A stretch of DNA of 64,000 nt from Siphlonurus alternatus (lineage: Eukaryota > Arthropoda > Insecta > Ephemeroptera > Siphlonuridae). The stretch covers positions 45,672,646 through 45,736,645 of the forward strand of contig OX463778.1 of NCBI GenBank assembly GCA_949825025.1, in the 5' to 3' direction. The translations under genes and the position numbers were made by a program. Of this stretch, positions 49,888-62,099 are shown piece by piece; position 1 is the stretch's first letter; every line of letters starts with the position of its first letter. Under the pieces are notes generated by a model. That model had not been told where the DNA came from. It saw only the letters and a program-made list of their open reading frames with translations, and searched no databases.

Positions 49888-49991
49888 TTAATTAAAATCC
49901 AATCTCGTTTCTCGTTGCAAGTAGCAGACTCTGACGTCAATTTACGTAACTATATTTGCGAGAATCGCAAGAATCCGACGAGAACGCATAT

Positions 49992-50410
49992 AATGGACAA
50001 CATACATGAAAAAATTTGTTTGCAGAAATGAATAGAGGGTACCAAATTTTATGCTACTCTAAATTAATTTCAGATTTTTTTGAGACCTGGAACTATTTTT
50101 AAATAATTAATATTGAAAGTCCTGTGATTTCAGTTGGCACGTTGGCACCCCTGAATCCTTAATAAAAAGGATAAAGAGTGCGTTTGAATTCATGGGCCAA
50201 CTCGGGCTGGCCCGTGCTGCATGAATTCAAACGCACTCAAAGACATTAGAGACTGGACGCCTCCAGGGGGCGTAGCCGCACTTTCAATAATTATTTAAAA
50301 ATATATATAGTTCTGGGTCTCAAAAAAAATCTGAAAGAATTCAGAGTAGCATAATTTGATACCCTCTATTCATTTCTGCAACAAAAAAATTTCATGTATA
50401 GTTGTCCATT
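49992..50410. mobile_element. TGGACAAC foldback MITE, copy 3, with a nested 61-bp palindrome
   Basis: Ends AATGGACAACATACATG and complement. Compared with copy 2 it carries an extra palindrome at 50177-50237 (AGTGCGTTTGAATTCATG and complement). CGCATA lies on both sides of the element. Confidence 0.8.
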
Positions 50411-50497
50411 CGCATAAAAAATATATATATTACATGATTGAATATTAATAATTGATGCGAATTTGACGTTCCCCGATTAAGAGATTTAGAGACTGTT

Positions 50498-50498
<1 letters not shown>

Positions 50499-50555
<57 letters not shown>
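50499..50555 (+). repeat. (GA)n microsatellite, about 28 units
   Basis: Uninterrupted GA dinucleotide tract. Confidence 0.95.
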
Positions 50556-50559
<4 letters not shown>

Positions 50560-50627
50560 CATCAAACTCCTGCATGAGGCCGGGGTTTTTACTGTATATA
50601 TATATATATTATGTATTTAAAGAATTA

Positions 50628-51656
50628 TAGAGAGTGATCGAGCGATTTCATTTTTTGGAATATTCTTATATTTTCAAAAAATATATAGTTTATCTCGCCC
50701 TCTATTGAGAAATGAAAACCAGAAAATTAATTCCATCTCAAATATAGCTTCACCATAAAATATAATCCCAAAGTTGGTATTTCGGAGGCCTAACATGCGT
50801 ATATCCTTATATTATTATATATGGAAGAGAAAACAGCTTTTTACTCCAACTTCGTCTGAACTATGGTATACCATGCAATTAAAAAATACGTACGTATATA
50901 TATAATCTATATGATGAATTCTTTAATGGATTTTCAAATAAATTTTTTTTTTACAGAGCTGTTTTTCCGGAAAAAATCTTGAAAATCCTCTTAATTATGG
51001 GAATTAACCCGCAAAAATTTCAATGTTTTTTTTTCGGAAAAATTACTCCGTAAATTTTTTATTTATTTCTTTTTACAAGGATACACCCCTAACAAAGAAG
51101 AGCTTATACAGCTCGCGGCGGGGTAATGGGTATATATAGAGATAAGGTATAGGGAACGGATGCCACGGCCTGTTACGCGTCCCATGCAGCATTCGCTGAG
51201 GTGAGACTGAGGAAACCGTGGAAAACCTCAGTCAGGACGCCGGACACCTCTACTTTTTCTCAATGGACCAAAGCGATGTCCAAAGCCTCTGGGGAATCAC
51301 ACACAAGTGCTTCACTGCACTGGGACCACTGGGTGGAAAGCGAGACGAATTTACCCCAGGAACTAGGGAGCAGCGTATTTTTTACTTGAAACGGTCACCC
51401 ATATCCAAGTACTATATTTAACCACGCTCGACGTCTAACCTGACTTCGGTGATCTAACGAGAACCGGTCAATGCACTGCGCCATTAAAGAATATTCATCA
51501 TAGCTATAAGATTACGTATTTTTTAATTGGTACCATATATAGTTCAGACGAAGTTGGAGTAAAAAGCTATTTCCTCTTCCATAAGGATGCATGTTAGAGT
51601 CCTCCAAAACACCAACTTTGGAAATTTTTTGTGGTGAAGCTATTTGAGATGGAATT
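50628..51656. mobile_element. AGTAGAGTGAGC foldback, copy B, split by a 5S SINE
   Basis: The left arm is at 50628-51060 and the right arm at about 51488-51656, with the family markers CCCTCTATTGAGAAATGAAA and GGTGTTTCGGAGGCC. The 5S-headed SINE occupies the middle. The right arm stops where copy C begins. Confidence 0.7.
51063..51487 (-). mobile_element. 5S-headed SINE inside foldback copy B
   Basis: The minus strand reads a 5S-like head (GATCACCGAAGTCAGGTTAG) from 51487 to about 51400. A body with a CAGTGCAGTGAAGC-like section follows. Confidence 0.65.
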
Positions 51657-51657
51657 T

Positions 51658-52312
51658 AGTAGAGTGAGCTATTGCATTTTTCTTATAAATATTTTATTTT
51701 CTAAAAATAGTTTAAGCTGCCCTCTATTGAGAAATGAAAACCAAAAAAATTCTATCTCAAATAGTTTCACCACAAAAAATTCCCAAAGTTGGTGTTTCGG
51801 AGGCCTTTGACGTGCAGCCTTATGGAACATAAAACAGCGTTTTACTCCAACATTTTCTGAACTATGCTACCATTTAAAAAATATCTACGTAATCTATGAT
51901 GAATTCGTTAATGGATTTTTAAATAAAAAAATTTTTTTACGGAGCCGTTTTTTCGGAAAAAAATCTTTAAGTTTTTGCGGGTTAATTCCCATAAGGATTT
52001 TCATGATTTTTTTTCAAGAAAACGACCGCGTAAAAAATTTTTTTTATTTGAAAATTCATTAAAGAATTCATCATAGATTACGTAAGTATTTTTTAAATGG
52101 TACCATAGTTCAGAAAAAGTTGGAGTAAAACGCGGTTTTATGTTCCATAAGGCTGCACGTTAAAGGCCTCCGAAACACCAACTTTGCGAAATTTTTGTGG
52201 TGAAACTATTTGAGATGGAATTTTTTGGTTTTCATTTCTCAATAGAGGGCAGCTTAAACTATTTTTAGAAAATAAAATATTCCAAAAAATGAAATCGTTC
52301 ACTCTACTTTAT
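51658..52312. mobile_element. AGTAGAGTGAGC foldback, copy C
   Basis: About 655-bp palindrome, the cleanest copy of the family. Both arms carry CCCTCTATTGAGAAATGAAA, CACCAACTTTG-type and AATTCATCATAGATTACG segments. It abuts copy B on the left and a 5S SINE on the right. Confidence 0.8.
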
Positions 52313-52315
52313 TTA

Positions 52316-53005
52316 TTTTTTTTTAATCAAACCCTAACTGGGTATATACTTCATGAAATGAAATTTATTTTATAGCTTTCGCTATTAATATATATTACAT
52401 CAGTATTTGTAGTACATTCAATTCATACAAATTAAATTACATTTTGACTAATATTAGATGAATTAATAACAAATTAATGTAAAATTGAAGATTAATACAT
52501 TATTTCTTACATACTAAAATACAGTATTGGATCAGAGGAACCCTGAAATTACAATCTATACTTACTAATTACTCACTAAGTTTGAAACCTCGAACCTTCT
52601 GAAACCCTATAACTATATAACCGTTTATTAGGCTCTTCCGGAACGGGGGCGCGCTGCGGCCACGGCCTTGCAAATCTTGCAATCCATCCCGGCATTTTTG
52701 TCTGCGACTGAGGGAAACGTGGAAAACTCAGCAAGGATGCATATGGACCAAAGACCAAGAGTTTGGTCTTTGGCATTTGGTCTTTGGCATGGATGCTACA
52801 GCTTTTGTCAATGAACCGGAAGTGCAATGGTCCAAAGCCAGCTATATAGGGGAACCACATATAGTGGAAAAGCGTAACCCCTGGGTGGGAAACGTGGTTG
52901 TCGTTGAAAATGGTCGTCACCCATCCAACTTCTAACCACGCTCGGCGCTGCTTGATTTTGGTGATCTGACCAGACCCAGTCAAGCGCACTGCCCCACACA
53001 GCCAC
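52316..53005 (-). mobile_element. 5S rRNA-derived SINE with an internal insertion
   Basis: Same family as 54415-54830: 5S-like head at 53005-52915, GAACCGGAAGTGCAATGG, CGAACCTTCTGAAACC and 3' end AGGGTTTGATTAAAAAAA. About 200 extra bases sit between the 3' end and the body (about 52350-52560). Confidence 0.75.
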
Positions 53006-53029
53006 TGTAAATATAATATACATAATATT

Positions 53030-53075
53030 GTGTTTTTTTTTTTTTTTTTTTTTTAATCAAACCCTATTTGTGAAC
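53030..53075 (-). repeat. Severely truncated 5S SINE 3' end
   Basis: Poly(T) followed by AATCAAACCCTA, i.e. only the 3' end and tail of the SINE family in minus orientation. Confidence 0.6.
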
Positions 53076-53086
53076 AATTAATTAAT

Positions 53087-53949
53087 AACCCTAATCTGCC
53101 TGAATTAATTTCAGCTCATTTTTTGACAAAACAAAAAATTACTCATATAATTTGAAAATTTTTCCTGACTTGATCGAGTATTTGACTTAGCAACTTCAAA
53201 TTTTGAAAAAATCTACCTTAAACCTTTTTTATCAGGTAAAAGTGACAAAAAATTTCTCTAAGACCTTTTTCAGGTGCAGGGTAGGTCTCAGGGTACACCA
53301 TGATTTGAAGAAAAAATAATGTCAGATTTTTTTTGAAATTTAAAATATAGGTAACACGTCATTCAAAAATTTTCCGCGTTGCATTTTTTTTTTCAGGGTA
53401 GCCCAATGACCCTGAACTGACCTTGAAAATGTTACAAATGTGGAAATCATTCATTTTTTTGTCAGATTCGAACTCGAAAGGTTCGAATAAGTATAAAACA
53501 ATACCTCACATGCTAAGGTAAAAAAATGTGGGTTTCAGGATCGGACTGACTCTGAATAAGGGTCGATTTAAAAATAACGCTTTATGGGCAAAAAAAAAAA
53601 ATCGACTTACATTAATTTGACCTTTGTGAGTTCGAATTTTATATTTAAAATTACGTATTTTGAGAATTGAATGTTTTCAGGGTCGTTTCAGGGTCAAGGG
53701 TGACCTGTCAGGTTACAATAAAACCAAAAACTTAAAGCAAACTATTTCTGAAATTTGCAGAATTTTCAAGACCTTGCAAATATCTTAATTGTATAGTTTT
53801 ACTAATTACCCTGAAAATCCTTCAGGGTTCAACCTATGATTTTTTTTAATAAAACACGTAATAGGGAAGACCCTGACGTATATGTGGCCAACTTGAAGGG
53901 GTCACTTTTTAGAAATTTCATTTGCGTGCACGCTAGGCAGATTAGGGTT
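53087..53949. mobile_element. 863-bp element with short terminal inverted repeats
   Basis: Ends AACCCTAATCTGCCT and AGGCAGATTAGGGTT. The interior repeats CAGGGTC- and ACCCTGA-like motifs but has no ORF. Target duplication not found. Confidence 0.6.
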
Positions 53950-54076
53950 GCTAAAAAAAAATGAGTAAAAGTTAATGAACAAAACATAAAAATATTTATA
54001 ACTTTATAACATAATATATTAAATATACTGTAGATGATCCATGGCATACATGCAGCTATAAGGATATCATATATTC

Positions 54077-54079
<3 letters not shown>

Positions 54080-54114
<35 letters not shown>
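54080..54114 (+). repeat. (TA)n microsatellite
   Basis: About 17 uninterrupted TA units. Confidence 0.95.
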
Positions 54115-54123
<9 letters not shown>

Positions 54124-54414
54124 ATATGCTAGGACCAAAAGCCGAATTCGGCCCAACGTACTCTGAAAAAAATGCGCATGGTAGAACTATATATGTATAT
54201 AATAGATTTTGTAGCTTAATTCTAGGGATTTGCTCCAAAAAACCCAAATTGGATTCAAATTTTGGCTTTGGGTCAAACCATGATGCTCCAAAAACTAGTT
54301 CTGCCATGGTCAAATTGAATTTAATGCTCCAAAAATTTATGCCGATGCTCATGGAGTTGACTTTTACTTCCATCGGCTTTGGAGCATTTTCATTTGACCA
54401 GAACTATTAATATA

Positions 54415-54830
54415 TATATTTTTTTTTTTAATCAAACCCTATTGGGTACTTCTATATTATTTACTAATTATATACATACTACTTTGAAACCCCGATCTTC
54501 CGAAACCATAACTTGAGCGTTTCGCGGGCTCTTCTGGAACGGGGGCGGCCACGGCCTTGCAAATCCATCCCTGCATTTGCCTGCGGCTGAGGGAAACGTG
54601 GAAACCTCAGCCAGGATGGACGCTACAGCTTTTGTCAATGAACCGGAAGTGCAATGGTCCAAAGCCAGGGGATCGAACCACAGAGTGGAAAAGCGCAACG
54701 TTTTACCCCTGGGTGGGAAACGTGGTGTTTGTTGAAAATGGTCACCCATCCATCTACTAACCACGCGCGGCGTTGCTTGACTTCGGTGAACTGACGAGAC
54801 CCGGTCAAGCGCACTGCGCCACACCTCCCA
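54415..54830 (-). mobile_element. Full-length 5S rRNA-derived SINE with 11-bp target duplications
   Basis: Flanked by CTATTAATATA at 54404-54414 and 54831-54841. The minus strand starts TGGGAGGTGTGGCGCAGTGC, runs through the 5S-like head (CAAGCAACGCCGCGCGTGGT) and a GCAAATGCAGGGATGG core to the tail AGGGTTTGATTAAAAAAA. The 11-bp duplication shows retrotransposition by LINE-type target-primed insertion. Confidence 0.9.
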
Positions 54831-54841
54831 CTATTAATATA

Positions 54842-56322
54842 GTAATTATATACATATAATTTAGTATATAAATTAAATAATATATTATTTACATAATTAT
54901 TTAGTATATAAGCTTTTTAGGGTCGAGCAGAGGTTTCGAGCAGAGGTTAAATGGTACCAATTTAAATTTGAAATTAATATTTTTATTCCACTTTGGACCT
55001 CATTTGAGGGTTAATTGAAAAATTATCAGAGCAAAATTTCAAATTAAGGTACCACCAAACTCTGTGACATATATTATGGTTTTTAGTAGGAATACGATTT
55101 TTTAAGTCTCTATTTATATAATATGAAATTTCAGTTTGTAATAAAAAAAAAAAAAAAAGTGACACATGAATTATGGGATAGTCTCTAGCTGTACAATTAA
55201 ATGTTCTTATAATGTCATGCATCTATATATTTGTCACTTTTGAAGCTGACGTACTCATAAAATATATTTTGACTGATTATAAAATAAATGTATTATAATA
55301 TTATACATTTTGCATGCAAATTCCTCTCAAGTATAATAATATAACCATCATAATTTTAGAAATGTCAACTTAAATAATGTAGAATAGTAAAATGTAGCTC
55401 AAATTTATTGCAAAATATTGCATTTCTTTTTCTTTTTTTTTTTAAGTATTAAGTATACGTGTGGGGTATTGGATGCTCTGTGACCGTCTCTGTATTATAG
55501 AGGCGCGCTTTCTTTGATATCACTCTTCTCTGTTTTTGTAGCTGGACGTCGTAATGTGGTCTACTTTGTCGCTGGCATTTTTATCACTCCCTCGGCAGAT
55601 CTTTGCTTTTGAGTAGGGATGGGGAGTAAAGCAAGAGAAACCTTTCTTGTGTCCTCTTCGCGTCTATCGCATCAATTCAAATCTACGTCTCTCGAGAGTG
55701 GTGCGTGCGGCAAAGCAGTATACGTTATACTGTGTATGTCGTGCACATACGTACATTATATGGAACCGTGAAGCAGACTTAAAGCTCGTGATTAATAATG
55801 CAATACGTCACATTATACCTATGTTTGAACAAACACTCAAACTCATGCAGCTTGCTTTAATTCTTCATGAATATATTATTATACAGCATGATTGAAATTT
55901 ATTCATTCCAACATTTCCAATCACCATGGATAATTATATAATATATAAAATATTATATTATTCGAGTATCGGATTACTATCATAATTATTAATTACTAAT
56001 ATACAGTATAAACGTTACATTTATATTTCATGCATTCACAACAGACTTTTAGAAAAATATTCCGCAGGATTTTTGTGATATCAGTAATATCAGTGAGTTT
56101 TTACGTTTCGATAATTTTTAATTGTATTAAGATTATTTGCTCCCTATTAAAAAAATCAATATTATTTGAAATTGTAAGATGAAAAACATTATTTTTTTTT
56201 TAATAATTTAATTTTTTTTTTCATTAATTAATTGCTACATAAGAAATTCTAAAGCATTTTATATTTTGAACAATAATTTAGCTTCCTGTGTGTGATTTCT
56301 CCCTGTATAAGCTTTCAATTCA
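54842..56322. other. AT-rich intergenic stretch
   Basis: No gene, RNA or element recognised. There is a slightly GC-richer patch at 55480-55760 without coding signals. Confidence 0.4.
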
Positions 56323-56330
56323 ATTGTAAC

Positions 56331-56497
56331 CAGGCGCGGATCCAGGGGAGGGGGGCTGTACCCCCCTCCCCGAAATTTTGGATTTAACATGGGCAATACA
56401 GGCATTTCCCCCACTCCAATTTTTTAATTTTTTTTAACATTGGCCTTATGGAGGCAGCCCCCCTCCCCCCCGAAATATTTTTCTGGATCCGCGCCTG
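56331..56497. mobile_element. GCGCGGATCC-family MITE with exact 8-bp target duplication
   Basis: 167 bp, ends CAGGCGCGGATCCAG and CTGGATCCGCGCCTG, flanked by ATTGTAAC at 56323-56330 and 56498-56505. Arms contain GGGGGGCTG and its complement. hAT-type duplication. Confidence 0.9.
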
Positions 56498-56599
56498 ATT
56501 GTAACTCAATTTATAAGGTCGAATCTGAGTTGATTGAGATCGGCAGAATTGTTAAACAGTTAGGGATAGTTCAGGTTTGAAACCATGCCCCTGTTAGGG

Positions 56600-56793
56600 C
56601 ATTTTGTCCGTATCCTTTTATTAAGAAGTGATCGATGTCTATTAATTGACGCCTCCCTCTGTACTTTTAATAATTTTTTAAATACATTGTTTCTGGCTTC
56701 AAAAACCCTGAAAAGAAAATCAGAGCAGCATTTATAATTTGGTACCCTCTATTCATTTCTGCAAGAAAAAAAAATCATGTAAGTTTGTCCATT
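56600..56793. mobile_element. TGGACAAC MITE, right half only
   Basis: Matches the right half of 41652-41983 (GTACCCTCTATTCATTTCTG, ending TTTGTCCATT); the left half is missing or eroded. Confidence 0.6.
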
Positions 56794-57305
56794 TTGCCAG
56801 TCTCCTTCTGCAAATGTGCAGCAAACTAAATACAATAAATTGAAGTGTAATGACAGTAGTGCCTCCAAGAGCTAGAACACGCAGTTGAAGTTTGTCATCG
56901 GCATGCATGGAAATCTTCAAACATTTATGCAGTGATGGTCGTTGAGTTGCATCTGGATCGCATCAGTTATTTCATTTTTCCTGATTTTTAAAATAAAATA
57001 TTATTGTGCAAAAATTACAAGTTGTTGCTGGTAAACATAAATTATTATTTTCTATTCACAATAAATAATTCCAGGATATCTTTGTTAATAAATAATGAGA
57101 AATAATAAAGTAAAAAATTAGGGTGCATTAACAACACCTATACTATTGATAATTTAGTTTGTGGCGCGCAGTTACCTCAAATTAATAATTTTTATTAAAA
57201 TAAATTTATCTATAAGAAATGCGCAGAACTATAGTTTTGTTCAAACGCGCGGAAATGAGCAAAAGCCGAAATGAAAGTCTTCATCTTCATTCGGGTTTTG
57301 CTATT

Positions 57306-57332
57306 GGGGGGGGGGGGGGGGGGGGGGGGGGG
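57306..57332 (+). repeat. Run of 27 G
   Basis: Uninterrupted poly(G), flanked by weakly palindromic CGAA-TTCGG type sequence. Can form a G-quadruplex in principle. Confidence 0.95.
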
Positions 57333-58078
57333 CTTTTGCCCGAATTCGGTTTTAGGTGGTAAAGGCGGATTCAAATGGCGATCCGACAACGGCGGCGAAT
57401 ATCGCTTTAATTAACGATGCTCGAATCTTCTTTTAATCGCCAAATATGGCTGTCAATGGATGTTAAAGCAAGAGCGCACCATTCGCTTCGCGTCGCATGA
57501 TAAAAATAAAAAATCGCCATATGAATCCGCCTCGATCACATATATTATAATTAATATATAATATATTATAAATTTATTTTTGTAATAAATTTCAAGCTGT
57601 GTAATATTATATTTATATATAATATATTATAATTAATAATTATAATTATGTGTAATATAATTAACTTGTTTCCGAAAAACGGGGAAGATGGGTATGTGTA
57701 AAAATTTAATAATAACATCATGTTGCCATTACCGTTATTGTAATTTACTTTGAAACAGTATATACTGTCGATTTATTTTGCCATTGTGCCAGTTCTATAT
57801 AGGGTTTAAGTTCCAATACACCTTTTATTAAGAAAATTCAGATGAAAAGACTATAATTTTATATTCCTGGAAATTAATTAATATTCATTTCATATATAAT
57901 AATGTATATATTTATCTGAATGGAGTGTACCACAAACGGAGTTGCAGGGCTTGTGCGCTGCTCGCGTTGCGCCGTGCAGACGCAGTAGCGACATCGGCTG
58001 GAGCGAGGTAGCGTGTGTCGGTCTAAAAGCCACGGAGCGGCCAGAGCTCCAGTCGAGTCTCAGTGCTCGCGGTGAGCA

Positions 58079-58456
58079 ATGGCAGCAGCGGCGGAGCAGG
58101 AGAGCAAACGCGCGTTCCCGCACACGTGGTTGGTGTACACGAGTTTAGCCATTCTGCTTGCCCTCGAGCTCGGTCTCTCGTTTGCCTTGTACCGACACGT
58201 GGAACACGTGGAGCGACGGTGCGAGGAAGCACTTCTCATACACGTGACACCAAGGAACAAGCGTGAGCGAAGGTCTGTTGGGGATGACAATACGGTGTCC
58301 GGAGAGACCAATGTTGAGTTCTTCCACCCAAAGTTACGTCAAGAACTGGAGGAAAAGGAAGCAGCACGCAAGGCAGCAGCAGCGGCGGCTGCAGGTGGCA
58401 AGACTCCAGAAGACAACAACCCCTGGGTTTGGCTAACCTCGTACTCACGTATCCCG
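58079..58456 (+). CDS. First exon of a type II membrane protein with a furin-type site (collagen/olfactomedin-like candidate)
   Basis: The exon encodes 126 residues and ends at a strong donor, CCG|gtaagt, in phase 0; the ATG context is good. The chain has a short basic cytoplasmic tail, a hydrophobic segment at about 17-38 acting as signal anchor, an Arg-rich juxtamembrane stretch (HVEHVERRC), a furin-like R-N-K-R at 59-62 followed by ERR, a charged alpha-helical/Ala-rich stretch (about 84-108), and the end NPWVWLTSYSRIP. This layout fits membrane collagens and colmedin/gliomedin proteins, whose ectodomain is shed; TNF-type ligands (EDA/Eiger) have a similar plan. The sequence itself does not decide between them and no collagen repeat is visible. 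The upstream 180 bases are GC-rich, as a promoter or 5' leader would be. Confidence 0.65.
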
Positions 58457-59683
58457 GTAAGTGAATATTGTTATAAAATTTAAAAATGAACTAGTCTGCT
58501 AACTTTCTGCACATATACATGTGACGTTGAAATCGTAAGAAATGTTTGTGACCGGACAGTCGTCGTTAAAGAATTATTAACTATTAGTATAAATAACAAT
58601 TATTAATAAAAAAATCAAATGTTTTAATCGTGCATTTCTTAATACGTATGTATGTAATAATTTATGTCATCGGAAGCTGACAAGATGAAGCAATTTATAT
58701 ATATATATATATAATATATATTCGGTGAAACTACTTAAATTTTAATTGATACTAAAAATACACCCATCGACCCAGAAGTAATCTAAGTGTTTATAATGAT
58801 TATATAGTCACTTGTATTTCTATAATTTAATATAATAATTTTATTTTTAAATAACAATAATAAAATTCAATTGCACTTTGTGTTTTTTTTTTAGCATAAA
58901 TTCATTAAATTGACATTGAAGAAGTGTGACGCATGTTATCATATGAAACTACAGATAAATATATAAGTTTTTGCCTTTAAAATTTAATTTATAATTGAAT
59001 ATCAGTTAAGAAACACTAAAATACATGCTATTGTGGTTATTTGAACTTATGAAATGATATTTCTTATCGATTCAATAATAAAGTTTAAGTAAGTTATGGG
59101 CTGGCTACCTCAGAATTGAATTGAATTGATTTATGTACCTCAGAAAGATAGAAGATATCCATATGAAAAATGATGTCAAAAATCCAATGTTTTATGTTTA
59201 ATTAAATACTCAATTTGTAAAATTATTATATAATTTGTTCCACGTTAAACAGCAAAAATATATATAATATTAATATGTTGTATATGGCTTCATAAAATAT
59301 CAATATTATGATATTACGCACTGCAAAATTAACATAAAATTTTGTTTTATTTTTTGAAGACTCATCTTTCCTTACTTTTATTCAATAAAGTTATTATATA
59401 ATGTTGTATGTGTATTATGTGTATGTATATAATATATATAAATGCAATATATGCTGTTAGTAAAAATTACAGTGCAAGTATATAGTTTTTTTTTCACTGA
59501 TTTAACATATACTTTTAAAACACCGGCCGCCATTCGTTGTTATATATTATATGATTGTTACAAATTAATCTATAATTATAAATGACAATTACATTATTTC
59601 TATGGCACATGATACATATATGAAATTTAGAGGCACATCTATATAATTCTATTCAACAGGTGATTTCCATAGTAAAACTTACC

Positions 59684-59686
<3 letters not shown>

Positions 59687-59714
<28 letters not shown>
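59687..59714 (+). repeat. Poly(T) run of 28
   Basis: Homopolymer followed by GCAG. I considered and did not accept this as a splice acceptor. Confidence 0.9.
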
Positions 59715-62099
59715 GCAGAAAAAGGGGGAGGGGGTGTTCTGTCCTTCTCGTAATACGAAGGAAGATCGAGTGGGAGGGGTGTAGGGGTGATATAAGAATA
59801 CGGCGGACAGCTGAAGTAGACAGGGAGCTCTGATGACAGCTCCCGCTAGCTCTAGCAAAAGATATTTGCATACTGAGTGCTTTGAGAGCACTAAAATTAA
59901 TTCTCCTCTCATCTTGTCAAACTTTATAACGTCTATGAGAATGACCTACGTCGTCGCTTATCATCTTTTGACGAAAAGGCTTTCCTTCCTGATGAGTTGT
60001 AGAGGACTTTCAAGTTTAAGCAGTATTTAGCATTGCAAGCTTTTTAGTTTATTTCCTTTTTATTTCCTTTAAATGAAAATTAAGAATTATGTATAATACA
60101 AGAAGTTAAATTGTATATCGGATTTTGATTTTATATATATATGCATATTTTATGATTAACTTAACACTTTAATTTATTTTTTTAAAGTCACCGTTTCTAA
60201 ATTGATCAAAATAATCATAAGAAACCTATAATTGATGAAAACAATACAATTATATATATGTATATATTTACGTAAAATTTAAAATACAAAGATCAATTTA
60301 GCTTGCGAGTCATATAATTGTATATATATAATATATTTGTGGCTTTTTATTATTATACGTTTCAATCTTGCTACAAATATTTATTCACAATATAATTTAT
60401 AAAACTTATCATATATATAAGCTTACACTAACATAATGAACACATTAATTTTCGATGATATTAAAATACAATATTTCATGCGTGTACATATTTTAGGATT
60501 CTAAATTCCTAATTTAATATTATAATTATATAAATCGATGATTATGTGTTTAATCGATAATGAATTATGTAAAATTTTATTAATTATGCATTATAACAAT
60601 ATTATATATCCATCGATCTCATACATAAATTCATCCACTGCGTTATGTTGTTATAAGTCTTCTTATCTTTTGCAACACAAAGTTTGTAAAGCTGATTAGA
60701 GGTTGTGGAGCAGTATGATGAATTTCCCACCACCCATGTAGCACCACCTTGTAATTTAACCCAAGTATACGTTCAAGTTACATGACTGTTGCAGGTACAA
60801 CTTCTAAGTCTAGTGTGTAGTAGTGGCTCTTATATTATAATGAAGTGAGAGCTTCGTAGCTTCGTTTTGTCGTGACAATTAAGAATTAGCAAAAGTTATA
60901 CGAAGAAAATATAAGACAAAATGTACGACTTTGCTATTTTCACACGCGAAGAAAGGTTTAAAATTTTACATTAATTTATTATTAATGAAATTTTCATGTG
61001 CTATGTAACTTATTTAAAATTTTCTCGCCATACAGTCTAATGTTTGGTTATGTCTCTATTTTGGAGTGAGAATAACTTTGGTTTTATGTACTCTAGCTGT
61101 TATGTTTTCTACAAAAAGTTTTCAAGTTTACTTTATATAATGTAACATTATTAAAGTTGGTTAACACGGACCTTTCTTGTACTGCATAAATATAATGTAT
61201 ATTCTAGGTGGATGTTCTATAATATGTACATTATATAATAAGCGATAACTTACAAGTTCAAAGTTAATGTGTTATTTATGTATATACATTGCAGTGCATG
61301 TTATATTTTGCGACTCTTCATTAATCTATTTACATTTCTGACGTGCTATAAAACTGATTATTTTTTTATAGGCAAAATAAATAATACTTTTTTCTGCATT
61401 TTTTTTTTTAACTATGTATTAATATGCTTGATTTCTAGTGTAAAAAAATAATAACATGAAGCAGATGAAGCCATGCTGTAAAGAATATTTAGCGAGTTAC
61501 GCATTTTTATAGGGTCATTAGACTGTGAAGAATATTGCGGGGGTGGGGGGAGGGAGCGGGAAAATATGTTATATAATTGAAAATTACAATTTTAGTGAAG
61601 TAGCAAAGTATTACTTTATATTTATTATTATTATGAATGTACAACCTTCATGTTTTTTTTTTATTTCAAATCAGGATAATAATGCTATTTTTTCAGTACT
61701 AAAAATATAAAAATATTTTGCTGCATTTTTTAAAACTGTTTAAAAGCTCTCGGACGCTTGTTTCTGATTTTGTATGACAATGTGTGTTAATAATTTTTAA
61801 AATTAAAATATTCTTTCAGGACTGTAAAAAGACTGGAAAAAAACAAAGTAATAATGTGATTTTGTTTCCTCTAGAGTATATTAAATTATCTATTTATGAA
61901 TAATTAACACAATTTCCCCCAACCTCAGGTCACAGGTATTAAGAAATAGCTAGCATACGCAAAATAAAAATTCGCCCTCTCTCACTCATCAGGGGGGAGG
62001 GGTGCTAGATATCAAAATGAGAAAAATTTGTTCTACTCATTTTTTTTTTTTTTATTTGTTCATTCATAGAATTCGACATAAGACAATAAAATAACACAA

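Noticed and set aside
52576..52989. 137-residue open frame on the minus strand
   Set aside because: It is inside another copy of the same 5S SINE and is a by-product of its GC-richer core.
54725..54830. 5S rRNA gene
   Set aside because: The similarity to 5S rRNA covers only the first ~90 bases with substitutions in helices, is followed by a SINE body and tail and is flanked by target duplications, so it is a retroelement head.
59687..59790. Second exon of the type II membrane protein gene after the poly(T)-GCAG acceptor-like site
   Set aside because: The following frame is low-complexity AAAAAGGGGGAGGGGG, soon meets a stop, and has no donor or domain similarity.
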